The notes: generated by a model not told the origin, from the sequence alone. Shown: positions 11,021 through 20,037, counted from the first letter of the stretch. The stretch: DNA of 64,000 nt from PALSA-129 sp963842505 (GCA_963842505.1 CAWJGZ010000002.1:248001-312000), one strand, 5' to 3'. Numbers and translations: made by a program.

Positions 11021-12199
11021 ATGAAGACGAATCGCAGGGGATTCCTTCTCGGGACTCCGCTGGCCGCTTTCGGACTTGCACAGTTCGACGAAGAGGCCTT
11101 TTCGCAAACTTCCGACGCCGGCGCACCGCCGGATGTGGTGGATTTCTGGGTCAGAGGCATGGGGGTTCCGGCCCACATGGTGTTGGGCGGACAAACCACC
11201 AGAGGGCGCGCCCCGGCCGGACCGGAGACCTCCAACCTGGCGCGCGAGCCGCTTTTCATACATTACGATCCGGATGAGAAAACCTTGATGACCGCGGACC
11301 AGATCCCCACGGCGAAGATGCACCCGTTCACCGACGCCAAGGTGGATTTTCAATTGGTGCGGATGCGGCTCAACCCCACAGACCACCATCAATTCGAAAA
11401 CTACACTTCCGGCGCAATCTATCTGGACTTCCAGCAGGGGCAGCCGCAATCGATTTTCGGTGAAATGGTGTCAATGGCGACAACCACTTTCAGCGCGATC
11501 TTTCCGGGGCCGAAGAGCGGAGGGGGCGGAGCGAAGAGCGGAGGAAAGAGCGGGTCGGGTAGCTCGGCGAGCGGGGCTTCGAAAGGCCAAAAGGCTGCTC
11601 CAGCGGCCAGCGCGGCGCCGGGCGGTGGCGCGGCGCCGGCGTCCACCGTACCGTTACAGGCGGCCAAGCAAGCGCAGTCGATCGTGCTGGCGGGTGGCCT
11701 GGGCAAGACGTCGTTCGCCTGTTTCGCCAAGGATCCGCGCAAAACGCTGTTTGGTTCTTTTGTGGATGTGATGTCGAAAGTGGTCAATTCGCCGCTGGTG
11801 TCGTACTTGCCGCTCCTGTCCCTGCCGGTGGTGGGGAGCACGGCATTGGCGGGCATCAAAGGCCTGGTGGGAAGCCTGCAGGGCCAAGGCGCACAGCAGC
11901 AGTGGATCCTGCAGAGCCCGCCGACCGACGTGGCAGCCACAATGGACGGCTCCAAAGCTTCTCCCGAGGCTTTGCGGCTGCGCACGGGGAGCTACATTGT
12001 AATTCCGAAAGAGCACTCGGCCGCGATGAAGGACCAACTCGGCAAGCTGAAAATCCTGGACGGCTTTCTGGTGCCGAAAGAAGCGGGGGCTTTGGACGTG
12101 TTCGACGCGGCTCCAGAAACGGCGCAGTTGGTGAGCTACATTTCCTTGCAGGTGACGGTTGCGAACTCGAGATCCGCGGCCAAGCCGCTGCAGGGGTAG
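11021..12199 (+). CDS. Exported hypothetical protein with Tat-like signal and Gly/Ser/Ala linker
   Basis: A 392-aa protein that I do not assign to a family. The N-terminus MKTNRRGFLLGTPLAAFG resembles a Tat signal (twin Arg then hydrophobic stretch), which suggests export. Residues ~25-150 are an ordered region. Residues ~165-215 are a low-complexity linker rich in Gly, Ser, Lys and Ala (SGGGGAKSGGKSGSGSSASG). The C-terminal half contains a hydrophobic segment (VSYLPLLSLPVVGSTALAGI) and an ordered end. The start is supported by AGGAGGTGAGGG just upstream. It stands alone between two copies of an imperfect repeat, and an IS remnant follows. Confidence 0.7.
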   Translation: MKTNRRGFLLGTPLAAFGLAQFDEEAFSQTSDAGAPPDVVDFWVRGMGVPAHMVLGGQTTRGRAPAGPETSNLAREPLFIHYDPDEKTLMTADQIPTAKMHPFTDAKVDFQLVRMRLNPTDHHQFENYTSGAIYLDFQQGQPQSIFGEMVSMATTTFSAIFPGPKSGGGGAKSGGKSGSGSSASGASKGQKAAPAASAAPGGGAAPASTVPLQAAKQAQSIVLAGGLGKTSFACFAKDPRKTLFGSFVDVMSKVVNSPLVSYLPLLSLPVVGSTALAGIKGLVGSLQGQGAQQQWILQSPPTDVAATMDGSKASPEALRLRTGSYIVIPKEHSAAMKDQLGKLKILDGFLVPKEAGALDVFDAAPETAQLVSYISLQVTVANSRSAAKPLQG

Positions 12200-12325
12200 A
12201 ACAGGGACGGACAGGACTCGCACCAAGCGGCGAGGAGGCATGCGCCGGACGAACGCCGCTCGTTGACGCAAGTGTGAATTATTCCAATTCGCGACGCCGG
12301 TCATCCGTTTTTCGACCAATGGTCC

Positions 12326-12419
12326 GAAAAGACAGAACTCCCCGGTTTTGATTTTTCCAGCAGGGCGCCAGACTGCGCCTTGCGGGGCCGAAGACGGCTC
12401 CCGGAGGGGAAAATGCAAC
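12326..12419. repeat. Imperfect direct repeat, copy B (partner at 10816)
   Basis: Second copy of the ~94-bp segment, in the same orientation, with the shared blocks GAAAAGAC, CCGGTTTT, ACTGCGCCTTGCG, CGGCTCCCGGAGG and AATGCAAC in the same order and spacing. It lies ~130 bp after the 11021-12199 gene and immediately before the IS remnant. The remaining bases 12200-12325 hold no gene that I can support. Confidence 0.65.
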
Positions 12420-12439
12420 TTGCAGTGTCGCGCCACTTT

Positions 12440-12735
12440 GATCATGTCCCCTTACGGCCTCGTTAAGAATGTCCCCTAATCTAAAGACCTCTCAAGGAGG
12501 TCGGATTGGAGTGGACACGGATGAGCAGCAAGGAACTGAAACGGCTCGGAATAGATGCTGGCCGAAGGACTGTGGAGCCGGATGCGGAAGAGGACAGCGC
12601 ACCGCAAGCGGCGCGAGGCGAGAAAGCACTTTGGCGAACTGGTGCAGATGGACGGAAGGCTCCATGAGTGGTATAAACAGCGAGGGCCGGAGGGCTGCCT
12701 GATGAATCTGGTGGATATCCGGCCAGCCCGGTCCC
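12440..12735 (+). mobile_element. Remnant of an insertion sequence with a deleted DDE transposase (ISNCY-like)
   Basis: The segment starts with two closely spaced ATGTCCCC motifs (about 12444 and 12469), which resemble the TGTCCCC-type ends of some IS families. A transposase start follows (RBS AAGGAGG, then frame MSSKELKRLGI). After an internal deletion another frame reads AEGLWSRMRKRTAHRKRREA and then HFGELVQMDGRLHEWY..RGPEGCLMNLVD, matching the linker and the first catalytic Asp region (VQMDG) of ISNCY/IS481-like DDE transposases. The N-terminal HTH and the rest of the catalytic domain are missing, so it is inactive. Family assignment is by memory of the motif. Confidence 0.6.
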
Positions 12736-12792
12736 GAAAGCAGGTCGAATGGGTTATGCTCGTGTGGTGGCATCGATCCTGCTCCTCGATCA

Positions 12793-14191
12793 GTGAGTAT
12801 GCAGAGGAAAACAGCCATTCTCGCCGTGTCTACCTCGTGTGCCGTGGTGGGGTTGGTGACTTGGGTCTTACTCCGAGGTCAAGCCGGCATTCAATACCGG
12901 ACGGCGACGGTCGGACACGGCGACATTAACATCACCGTCTCGGCTACCGGCAACCCGAACGCCGTCGTAACTGTCCAGGTCGGCACGCAAGTATCGGGCG
13001 CTATCCTGTCCTTGTCCGCCGACTTCAATTCCAAGGTGACCAAGGGCCAGTTGATCGCGCGGATCGACCCGGCGGCTTTCCAGGCCAAGGTCGATCAGGC
13101 TCAGGCAAACTTCGACTCCGCGGGGTCTGCCGTGGCCAATGCCGAGGCTGGCGTCCAGAAGGCCCAGGCGGGAATACAAGCTGCCTACGCCGCCGTGGCA
13201 ACCGCAAAGGCGAACGTAACGAAGGCGCAGGTGGCGGCTCAGGATGCCAAGGCCAAGGCTGACCGGAGCGTGGCTATGAACAAAGCGGGTGTATTGTCGA
13301 AGGCAGACTTGGAGACCTCCCAGGCAACCTTCAATACTGCCACCGCCGACCAGGACGCCATCGTCGCAGACCAGCGCGCGGCAGAGGATAACGTGAAGGT
13401 GGCACAGGCCGAACTGAAGGTGGCGAACACGCAACTGACGGCCAACCAGGCACAGGTGAAGCAGTTCCAGGCGGCGCTGACGTCCACCCAGATCGATTTG
13501 GATCATACCTACATCAAAGCACCGGTCGACGGGGTGGTGGTGGCGCGGAATGTGGACGTCGGACAGACCGTGGCGGCGAGCCTGGCGACCCCCACTTTGT
13601 TCGAAATCGCGCAGGACCTGACCAAGATGCAAGTGGACACGAACGTGTCGGAAGCGGACGTGGGCCGCGTGCGCGTGGGCCAGCCCGTAACGTTCACCGT
13701 GGATGCGTATCCCGGGCTGGTGTTCAAAGGGGCCGTGACCGAAATCCGCGAGGCGCCCATCAACGTGCAGAACGTAATTACATATGACGTGGTAATCGGC
13801 GTTTCAAATCCGGACTTGAAGTTGTTTCCGGGTATGACTGCGAATGTCCAGATTCTGGTGGATCAGCGCCCGAACGTGCTGAGGGTGCTCAACGCGGCGC
13901 TGCGGTATCATCCGGCAACCGCGACCCCAGCGCCGGCCGGGGGCGGCAGGGGGGGAACCAAGGGCGCAGCACCACAGCAGGCTGTCTGGATCCTGGGCGC
14001 GAATAACAAGCCGCAGCGCGTGGTGGTCACTACCGGCCAAAGCGATGGCACGTACACGGAGGTTACCTCGGGCGCCCTGAAGGACGGAGACCGCGTGATT
14101 GTCACGGAGGTGGCAAAGGCGACTGCCGCTTCGGGCGGCAGCCCGGTCTCCGCAGGGCGGCAGCAAGAGTGGCAGAGGACCGGGATTCTGA
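12793..14191 (+). CDS. MacA/HlyD-type periplasmic adaptor of an ABC exporter (3' end probably frameshifted)
   Basis: An RND/MacA-like membrane-fusion protein. It has an N-terminal hydrophobic anchor (AILAVSTSCAVVGLVTWVLL), a lipoyl-type half (GDINITVSATGNP..VTVQVGTQVSG), a long Ala/Gln-rich coiled-coil hairpin, the second half (IKAPVDGVVVARNVDVGQTV) and a beta-barrel (VSEADVGRVRVGQPV). GTG 12793 and ATG 12799 are both possible starts. Frame 1 does not stop at the family's usual end: it runs on to 14739 across the ATPase gene. A shift of one base near 14130-14160 gives the tail GGSKSGRGPGF and a TGA at 14189-14191, just before the ATPase. I take that as the ancestral end, so there is an indel here, real or a sequencing error. 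Confidence 0.75.
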
Positions 14192-14200
14192 GTGAGTGGC

Positions 14201-14959
14201 ATGGCAGCGGTAATCGAAATCAAGAATCTGGTGAAGGATTACAAGCTGGGGCAGGTGCCGGTACACGTATTGAAGGACATCTCGTTCGAGATCGAGCGCG
14301 GGGATTTCGTCTCCATCATGGGACCATCCGGATCCGGCAAATCCACCCTCATGAACATTCTCGGGTGCCTCGACAAGCCTACGTCCGGGAGTTACAAACT
14401 GGATGGAATCAGCGTCGCAAACCTAAGTCGCGACCAACTGGCGGAGATCCGGAACAAGAAGATCGGGTTCGTATTCCAGCAGTTCAACCTGTTGGCGAGG
14501 ACCAGCGCGGCGGAGAATGTCGAACTGCCGCTGATGTATACCGACGCGTCCGCCCGCGAGCGGCACGAGCGGGCCATGACGGCGCTGTTGGCGGTGGGAC
14601 TGGCCGGACGCCAGGACCACCAGCCAAGCCAGCTTTCCGGCGGCCAGCAGCAGCGCGTGGCCATCGCGCGGTCGCTGGTGAACGATCCCAAAATCATCCT
14701 GGCGGACGAGCCGACCGGAGCGCTGGACTCAAGGACTAGTATCGAGATCATGGCGATCTTCCAGCGGCTGAACCACCAGGAGGGGATCACCATGATCGTG
14801 GTGACGCACGATCCGGATATCGCGAGTTACTCCAACCGGAGCATTCACTTCAAAGATGGCAGGTTGCAGGCGGATGAGCGGGTCGCGCAGCCGCGCGAGG
14901 CAGGGAAGGACCTGGAGCAGCTTCCCGCCGAGCAACCGGAGGAGTTAGAGTCGGCATGA
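14201..14959 (+). CDS. MacB-type ABC transporter ATPase subunit
   Basis: A LolD/MacB-family ATPase of 252 aa. It has Walker A GPSGSGKST, Q-loop FVFQQFNLL, signature LSGGQQQRVAIARSL, Walker B IILADEPTGALDS and the H-loop VVTHDP. ATG 14201 is preferred; an in-frame GTG at 14192 would add three residues. It overlaps the permease start by 4 bp (ATGA), so the two are coupled. Together with the adaptor gene upstream it forms a MacAB-type tripartite exporter, the outer-membrane partner not being encoded here. Such systems export peptides, macrolides or lipoproteins; the substrate is unknown. It is ~6 kb from the peptide cluster, with unrelated genes between. Confidence 0.9.
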   Translation: MAAVIEIKNLVKDYKLGQVPVHVLKDISFEIERGDFVSIMGPSGSGKSTLMNILGCLDKPTSGSYKLDGISVANLSRDQLAEIRNKKIGFVFQQFNLLARTSAAENVELPLMYTDASARERHERAMTALLAVGLAGRQDHQPSQLSGGQQQRVAIARSLVNDPKIILADEPTGALDSRTSIEIMAIFQRLNHQEGITMIVVTHDPDIASYSNRSIHFKDGRLQADERVAQPREAGKDLEQLPAEQPEELESA

Positions 14960-16191
14960 ATAAGCTCATCGCAAGCATAAGGATCGCGCTGCGGGCGCTG
15001 AAAGTGAACCGCACGCGCTCGGCGCTGACGATGTTGGGCATCATCATCGGCGTCGCGGCGGTGATCGCCATGGTGGGTGTCGGCGCGGGCGCCACCGCAA
15101 GGATTCAGGAGCAGATCCAGAGTATTGGGAGCAATCTGATTATGGTCACGCCAGGCAGCCTTAGCAGTAACGGCGTGCGGCTTGGCTCCGGCGCGGTGGT
15201 GACGCTGACGGAGGATGACGCCAAGGCCATCGCGGCGGAGTGCCCTTCTGTATCGGCCGTCGCGCCCACCGTGCGCGGCGGGGTACAAGTGGTGTACGGA
15301 AACAGCAACTGGGCTACCAATGCCCAGGGAGTGACTCCGGATTACATGACCATCCGCAATGCCACGATGATGTACGGCCAATTCTTCACGGATCAGGATG
15401 TGGACGCGGCCGCCAAAGTCGCCGTGTTGGGTGAAACCGTGGCGCGGACCCTGTTTGGCGACACTGACCCCACCGGTCAGGTGGTCATTATCAAGAATGT
15501 GCCGTTCACCGTGGCGGGCGTACTTACGCCGAAGGGCCAGTCACCAACAGGCCAGGACCAGGACGACGTCATCCTCCTGCCAATCTCCACGGCCATGCAA
15601 AAGGTACTCGGGGCCAACAGGGCCAACGCCAAGGCGGTAGGCTCCCTCATGGTGCAGGCCATCGGGCCGCAGGCCATGGACCAGGCGCTGCAGGAGGTGA
15701 CGGCGCTGCTGCGGGAACGGCACAGGATCCTGCCCGGCCTGGACGACGACTTCACGGTCCGCAATCTGACCGAGGTATTCGCGGCCCAGGAAACTTCGGC
15801 GCAAGTGATGTCGATTCTGCTGGGCGCTATCGCGTCGGTGTCGCTGATCGTAGGCGGCATCGGGATCATGAACATCATGCTGGTCTCGGTAACCGAAAGG
15901 ACACGCGAGATCGGCCTGCGGCAGGCCGTCGGCGCCAAGACGCGCGACATCCTCTCGCAGTTCCTGGTGGAAGCGGTGACGCTCTCGCTGCTGGGTGGGA
16001 TTATCGGGATTGTCGTCGGGTTGACGGCTTCGTTGCTGATCTCGCACTTCGCGCAGTGGTCGACGAAGGTGAGTCCGCTGTCGGTTCTGATGGCGTTTGT
16101 GTTCTCTGCGCTGGTGGGAGTGTTCTTTGGCTACTACCCAGCGCGCAAAGCGGCGTTCCTGGATCCGATTGAGGCTCTCAGGTACGAATGA
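14956..16191 (+). CDS. MacB-type ABC transporter permease
   Basis: A 411-aa FtsX/MacB-family permease. An N-terminal transmembrane helix contains the family motif RTRSALTMLGIIIGVAAVI. A large periplasmic domain follows (~residues 45-270), and three C-terminal helices include GGIGIMNIMLVSVTERTREIG and the closing ARKAAFLDPIEALRYE. Length and layout are complete. It is translationally coupled to the ATPase gene through an ATGA overlap. Confidence 0.9.
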   Translation: MNKLIASIRIALRALKVNRTRSALTMLGIIIGVAAVIAMVGVGAGATARIQEQIQSIGSNLIMVTPGSLSSNGVRLGSGAVVTLTEDDAKAIAAECPSVSAVAPTVRGGVQVVYGNSNWATNAQGVTPDYMTIRNATMMYGQFFTDQDVDAAAKVAVLGETVARTLFGDTDPTGQVVIIKNVPFTVAGVLTPKGQSPTGQDQDDVILLPISTAMQKVLGANRANAKAVGSLMVQAIGPQAMDQALQEVTALLRERHRILPGLDDDFTVRNLTEVFAAQETSAQVMSILLGAIASVSLIVGGIGIMNIMLVSVTERTREIGLRQAVGAKTRDILSQFLVEAVTLSLLGGIIGIVVGLTASLLISHFAQWSTKVSPLSVLMAFVFSALVGVFFGYYPARKAAFLDPIEALRYE

Positions 16192-16258
16192 GGTTCGCTG
16201 AAATGACAGTGGTCATAAAGGTGAAGATAAGACGGGGTTGCCGCGGTAGGCGACTGGG

Positions 16259-16471
16259 CTACTTGATCTGCACGGCAGCGCTCGCCGCGGTCATCTTACC
16301 TTCCAGGGCATCCTGCGCTACCACGCGCACGGAGTAAGTGCCCGGAGGCGCTTTGAGCGTCATGGCGCCAGTGTGCCGGGGCCGCCAGACAACCCGCACT
16401 CTTTCCCCAGCTTTTCCCAATTCCAGATCCCGCGCGCCACTTCGTTCGGCAACGGGAATCGAAGGCTCCAA
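16259..16471 (-). pseudogene. Fragment of a beta-sandwich (Ig/FlgD-like) C-terminal domain
   Basis: A short minus-strand frame ends normally at 16259 and reads VWRPRHTGAMTLKAPPGTYSVRVVAQDAL. The pattern APPGTYSVRV is typical of C-terminal Ig-like or FlgD-like domains of secreted enzymes. Nothing upstream (toward higher coordinates) continues it; the sequence there is part of a plus-strand hydrolase remnant. I take it as the tail of a lost gene, not a functional small protein. Confidence 0.4.
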
Positions 16472-16794
16472 ATGCGGTGATGATACTGATGGGAATCTTT
16501 CCGCGCAACGACAATATGGATGTTATGCCGGAAATCGACCGCATTAATGCGAATCTGGCGAATTTGGCAGACGGCCGCAGGATCCGGTATTTGAACATCA
16601 ACGATCAACTCGCGGACCGCAACGGGAAGCTTCACGAAGGCATGATGAACGCCAATGACTAACTCCATCCGACGGTCCAGGGATATCAGGTTTGGGCGGA
16701 CGCACTGAAGCCAGTTTTGACCGAACTGCTCGGACCGCCGGCAAAGGAAGACCACGCGCCCGCGCCAACCGGGGATCCCTCGGCACGGCGATAA
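16456..16794 (+). pseudogene. Remnant of an SGNH/GDSL-type hydrolase with an internal stop
   Basis: The plus-strand frame reads PNAVMILMGIFPRND, then INANLANLADGRRIRYLNI. It reaches an in-frame TAA at 16660-16662 and resumes LHPTVQGYQVWADALKPVL up to a stop at 16792-16794. The order is that of the C-terminal half of SGNH hydrolases, where D-x-LHP carries the catalytic Asp/His. The stop replaces the residue between Asp and Leu-His, and the N-terminal half with the catalytic Ser is absent. The gene is therefore dead. The rest of 16192-16874 holds no gene that I can support. Confidence 0.65.
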
Positions 16795-16874
16795 TTCGGG
16801 AATGCCAGGCTCACAGCACCGGGCCACCGTCCTGGTTCTGATATGCTAATGCTGCTGAGGAGGCATTCAGAGAG

Positions 16875-17390
16875 ATGGTTGGAAACATTTGTATCGCGAT
16901 AACGCTGGCGCTATCGCTGGCGGGGGTGGGATTCGCGGCCGAAATGCCGCAGGCTGGACAACAGGCGCCGGCCGTGGCTCTGCCGTCACAGGATGGCAAG
17001 GTCGTGGATCTCAAGAGCTTTCATGGGAAGTGGGTGGTGCTGTATTTCTACCCAAAGGACATGACATCGGGCTGCACCATCGAGGCCCACAATTTCCAGC
17101 AGGACCTGACCAAGTACGAACAACACAACGCCGTGATCGTCGGCGTCAGCGTGGATGGCACCGACAGCCACCAGCAGTTCTGCACCAAGGAAAGTCTCAC
17201 GTTCCGCCTGCTGTCCGACACCGATAAGAAGGTGGTGGACCAGTACGGATCTCTCGGGCAGAACGGTATGGCTACACGCAACACGTTCCTGATCGACCCT
17301 AACGGGAAGATTGCCCAGGTATGGACGCGCGTCAACCCCACCAAGCACAGCGAAGAAGTCTTGGCCGCTCTGGCGGAAAAACAGAAATAG
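16875..17390 (+). CDS. Exported peroxiredoxin (AhpC/TSA, BCP/PrxQ-like)
   Basis: A 171-aa thioredoxin-fold peroxidase with an N-terminal signal sequence (AITLALSLAGVGFAAE). The peroxidatic cysteine is C67 in YFYPKDMTSGCTIEAHNF, slightly off the usual D-x-TPGC pattern (Ser for Pro). C107 in QQFCTKES may serve as a resolving cysteine. The end FLIDPNGKIAQVWTRV is typical of the family. An AGGAGG lies 13 bases before the ATG. It would reduce peroxides in the periplasm. Single gene followed by a dispersed repeat. Confidence 0.9.
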   Translation: MVGNICIAITLALSLAGVGFAAEMPQAGQQAPAVALPSQDGKVVDLKSFHGKWVVLYFYPKDMTSGCTIEAHNFQQDLTKYEQHNAVIVGVSVDGTDSHQQFCTKESLTFRLLSDTDKKVVDQYGSLGQNGMATRNTFLIDPNGKIAQVWTRVNPTKHSEEVLAALAEKQK

Positions 17391-17420
17391 CACCGCGCGT
17401 CCCGCAAATCGCATTGCAGC

Positions 17421-17483
17421 GTCGAAAAAGCGGCGCCGGCTGGAAAGCCGGCGTTGCGGGCCGGAGGCCCGCTCCACGAGCAG
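17421..17483. repeat. Second copy of the dispersed GC-hairpin repeat
   Basis: A 63-bp copy of the core seen at 2173-2236, with GTCGAA, GCCGGCTGGAAAGCCGGC, GCGGGCCGGAGGCCCGC and CTCCACGA in the same order. Two adjacent perfect stems would form a strong structure and could attenuate transcription after the peroxiredoxin gene. The remaining 17484-17695 holds no gene that I can support; it must contain the leader of the 17696 operon but no clear promoter stands out. Confidence 0.75.
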
Positions 17484-17695
17484 TTGGGGCGCCACAGTTT
17501 TCACGAAATTTCGCGGGCTGACGGCCCTCGGCAACAAACCAGAGAAAAGCCCTCGCTGATTAGTTTGACCGCCAAATTATAAAGACGTCTCTTGGCCGGT
17601 CCGCCAGCGTCCGCAAGGGTGCGGGCGTTGAACTCCGGTAATGCTTTCAGGGCGAAATTGCGCCTTCGGGGCCTGTTAAATGGGGAAATTGTTGT

Positions 17696-18955
17696 ATGAT
17701 AAAACCAAATATGCAGATCGTGGATATCCGAGCCACCACGGTCACCGTGCCGCTGGAGGCGCCATTGCGCCATGCCAACGGTTGTCACTGGGGCCGCTTC
17801 GTCCGAACCGTCGTCGAAATCGAGACCGACAACGGCTTGGTGGGGCTTGGCGAGATGGGCGGCGGCGGAGAATCGGCCGAGGCCGTTTTCCGCGCCATGA
17901 AGCAATATCTGGTGGGCCACGACCCGGCGCGCCTGGAAGAGATGCGCTTCCTCATCGCGAATCCGACGGCGTCGCTGTACAACAACCGCACCCAGGTGCT
18001 GGCTGCGCTGGAATTCGCCTGCCTTGATATTCTGGGACAAGCCTGGGGCGTGCCGGTTTCGGAAATCCTGGGCGGGCGCCTGCGCGACCGCGTGCCCTTT
18101 GCCGCCTACTGCTTTTTCCGCTACCCGGATCCGCGCAGTGGCGAGGGCGAAGTCCGCACCATTGACCAGGTGCTGGCCAACGCCGATTGTCTGAAGCGCC
18201 GCTTTGGGTTCACCACCTTCAAAATGAAGGCCGGCGTTTTCCCGCCGGATTACGAGCTTGAGGCCTACCGCGCGCTGGCTGAGAAGTTTCCCAACGATGC
18301 GGTGCGCTTCGACCCCAACGGCGTCTGGTCCACCGAGCAGGCCATCCGCTTTGGCCAGGCCATTGAGGGGCTGCGCAACGACTATCTGGAAGACCCGGTA
18401 TTCGGTTTGAACGGCATGCGCCGCACGCGCCAGATGGTGCGCGTACCGCTGGCCACAAACACCGTGGTGGTGAACTTCGAGCAGTTGGCCGCCAATGCGC
18501 TGGACCCCGCAGTGGACGTGATCCTGCTCGACACCACGTTCTGGGGCGGCATTCGCGCCTGTGTGAAGGCCGCGGCGGTCTGTGAAACTTTCCAGACCGG
18601 CGTGGCCGTGCATTCCTCCGGCGAACTTGGCATTCAACTGGCCACCATGCTCCACCTGGGAGCGGTGATTCCCAATCTTTCTTTCGCCGCCGACGCCCAC
18701 TATCATCACCTCAGGGACGATATCATTGAAGACGGGCCGTTGCACTACGAAAACGGCGCCATTCGGGTGCCCGAAGGCCCGGGGCTGGGCGTTCGGCTCG
18801 ATCGCGAAAAACTTCGGGAGTACCACGAGCTTTACGAGCGTCTCGGCGGGTATCCGTATGATCAGGACCCGGGGCGGCCCGGCTGGACTCCCATCATTCC
18901 GAACGACCGCTGGGCCGACCCCGACGATGGACGCCCAGTTGCCATTCCTTATTGA
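17696..18955 (+). CDS. Enolase-superfamily (mandelate racemase/glucarate dehydratase-like) sugar-acid dehydratase
   Basis: A 419-aa enolase-superfamily enzyme with an N-terminal capping domain and a C-terminal barrel. Visible catalytic elements are KMKAG (K-x-K base), the metal ligands in RFDPNGVW and YLEDPVFG, and the conserved His in VAVHSSGELGIQL. The last motif points to the glucarate-dehydratase-like branch, whose members dehydrate hexuronate-derived acids. ATG 17696 is used; ATG 17711 is possible. It is the first gene of a long co-directional array. Its stop overlaps a TTG alternative start of the methyltransferase gene. With alpha-glucuronidases nearby, a role in (methyl)glucuronate-derived acid catabolism is plausible but not shown. 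Confidence 0.82.
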   Translation: MIKPNMQIVDIRATTVTVPLEAPLRHANGCHWGRFVRTVVEIETDNGLVGLGEMGGGGESAEAVFRAMKQYLVGHDPARLEEMRFLIANPTASLYNNRTQVLAALEFACLDILGQAWGVPVSEILGGRLRDRVPFAAYCFFRYPDPRSGEGEVRTIDQVLANADCLKRRFGFTTFKMKAGVFPPDYELEAYRALAEKFPNDAVRFDPNGVWSTEQAIRFGQAIEGLRNDYLEDPVFGLNGMRRTRQMVRVPLATNTVVVNFEQLAANALDPAVDVILLDTTFWGGIRACVKAAAVCETFQTGVAVHSSGELGIQLATMLHLGAVIPNLSFAADAHYHHLRDDIIEDGPLHYENGAIRVPEGPGLGVRLDREKLREYHELYERLGGYPYDQDPGRPGWTPIIPNDRWADPDDGRPVAIPY

Positions 18956-18963
18956 GAAACGTC

Positions 18964-20037
18964 ATGCTGCCGCACCAGTGGGAAACTTTTAAACGAGCCG
19001 CGCGCCGGGAGAAACTCGACCGCATTCCGATGGCGCTGATTATCGATAGCCCGTGGATTCCCGGCTATCTGGGGATCAAGCACCTGGATTACTTCCTCGA
19101 TCCCGAAGTCTGGTTCCAGGCCAATCTCAGCATCATGCGCGAGTTTCCCGATATCATCTTCGTCCCCTCCTGGTGGATGGAGTACGGAATGGCCGCGGAG
19201 CCGTCGGTACTGGGCGCGAAAATCAAGTTCTGGCAGGATAATACTCCCAGCGAGTACCACACCCTGTACCGTCTGGAAGACATTGATCAGTTCCCCGAAT
19301 ACGAAGTCGAGGCCGACGCCTTCGCGGCGCTCACGCTGCATCGCATTAAGATGCAGCGGCAGCGCATCCTGGACCACGGCTACATCCTGCCCATGATCAC
19401 ATCGCGCGGGCCGCTCTGCACCGCCGGCTTCGTGCGCGGCACCACGCATTTCATGATCGACCTGGTGGAGAATCCCGAGGGCGCTCACCGCCTGATCGAC
19501 CTCTGCACGCGCGTTGTCATCGACTGGTTAAAGGCCCAGCACAAGGCCATGGGCGACTCCGTCGAGGGCATCTTCATTCTCGACGACATCGTGGGCTTCG
19601 TCAACGAAGATCACTACATGGAGTTCGCGCACCCCTATCTCAAGCGCATCTGCGACGCCTTTCCCGAGGACTGGGTGAAGCTGTACCACAACGACGCCGA
19701 AGTAGACGCCTGCCTGGACCACCTTCCCGACGCCGGATTCAACGTACTCAACTGGGGCAAGCAGAAGGACATCCGCGAAGTGAAGCAGCGCGTCGGCGAT
19801 CGGATGTGTCTTATGGGTAACGTGAACCCGCTCGAAATCGGCGTGCGCGGCACACCCGAAGAAGTCCGTGAAGCCACTCTGGATGTGCTCGAAGGCTCCG
19901 GCGGCGAAGGCATCATTCTTTCCGTGGGCGGCGGAACCAGCCCCGGAATGCCGCGCCAGAACATCGTCGCGATGCAGCGCGCGCTGGAGGAATTCAACGC
20001 GGGCCGCCTGGCCGGTGAAGGGGTCCGCCATGGTTGA
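18964..20037 (+). CDS. URO-D-superfamily corrinoid-dependent methyltransferase
   Basis: A 357-aa protein of the uroporphyrinogen decarboxylase superfamily, which also contains MtaA/MtbA-type corrinoid methyltransferases. The match covers the full length: an N-terminal RAARREKLDRIPMAL segment, the barrel strand GIFILDDIVGFVNEDHY, then VKLYHNDAEVDACLDHLPDAGFNVLNWG and the end GGGTSPGMPRQNIVAM. ATG 18964 is preferred over TTG 18952. The gene overlaps a corrinoid-protein gene by 8 bp, which identifies it as the methyltransferase partner rather than a haem-biosynthesis enzyme. The methyl donor is unknown; see the finding on 4-O-methylglucuronate. Confidence 0.85.
   Translation: MLPHQWETFKRAARREKLDRIPMALIIDSPWIPGYLGIKHLDYFLDPEVWFQANLSIMREFPDIIFVPSWWMEYGMAAEPSVLGAKIKFWQDNTPSEYHTLYRLEDIDQFPEYEVEADAFAALTLHRIKMQRQRILDHGYILPMITSRGPLCTAGFVRGTTHFMIDLVENPEGAHRLIDLCTRVVIDWLKAQHKAMGDSVEGIFILDDIVGFVNEDHYMEFAHPYLKRICDAFPEDWVKLYHNDAEVDACLDHLPDAGFNVLNWGKQKDIREVKQRVGDRMCLMGNVNPLEIGVRGTPEEVREATLDVLEGSGGEGIILSVGGGTSPGMPRQNIVAMQRALEEFNAGRLAGEGVRHG

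Noticed and set aside
12793..14739. Fusion of the MacA-like adaptor with a 190-residue C-terminal domain
   Set aside because: The extra residues are the ATPase gene read one frame off, so it is a frameshift consequence and not a domain.
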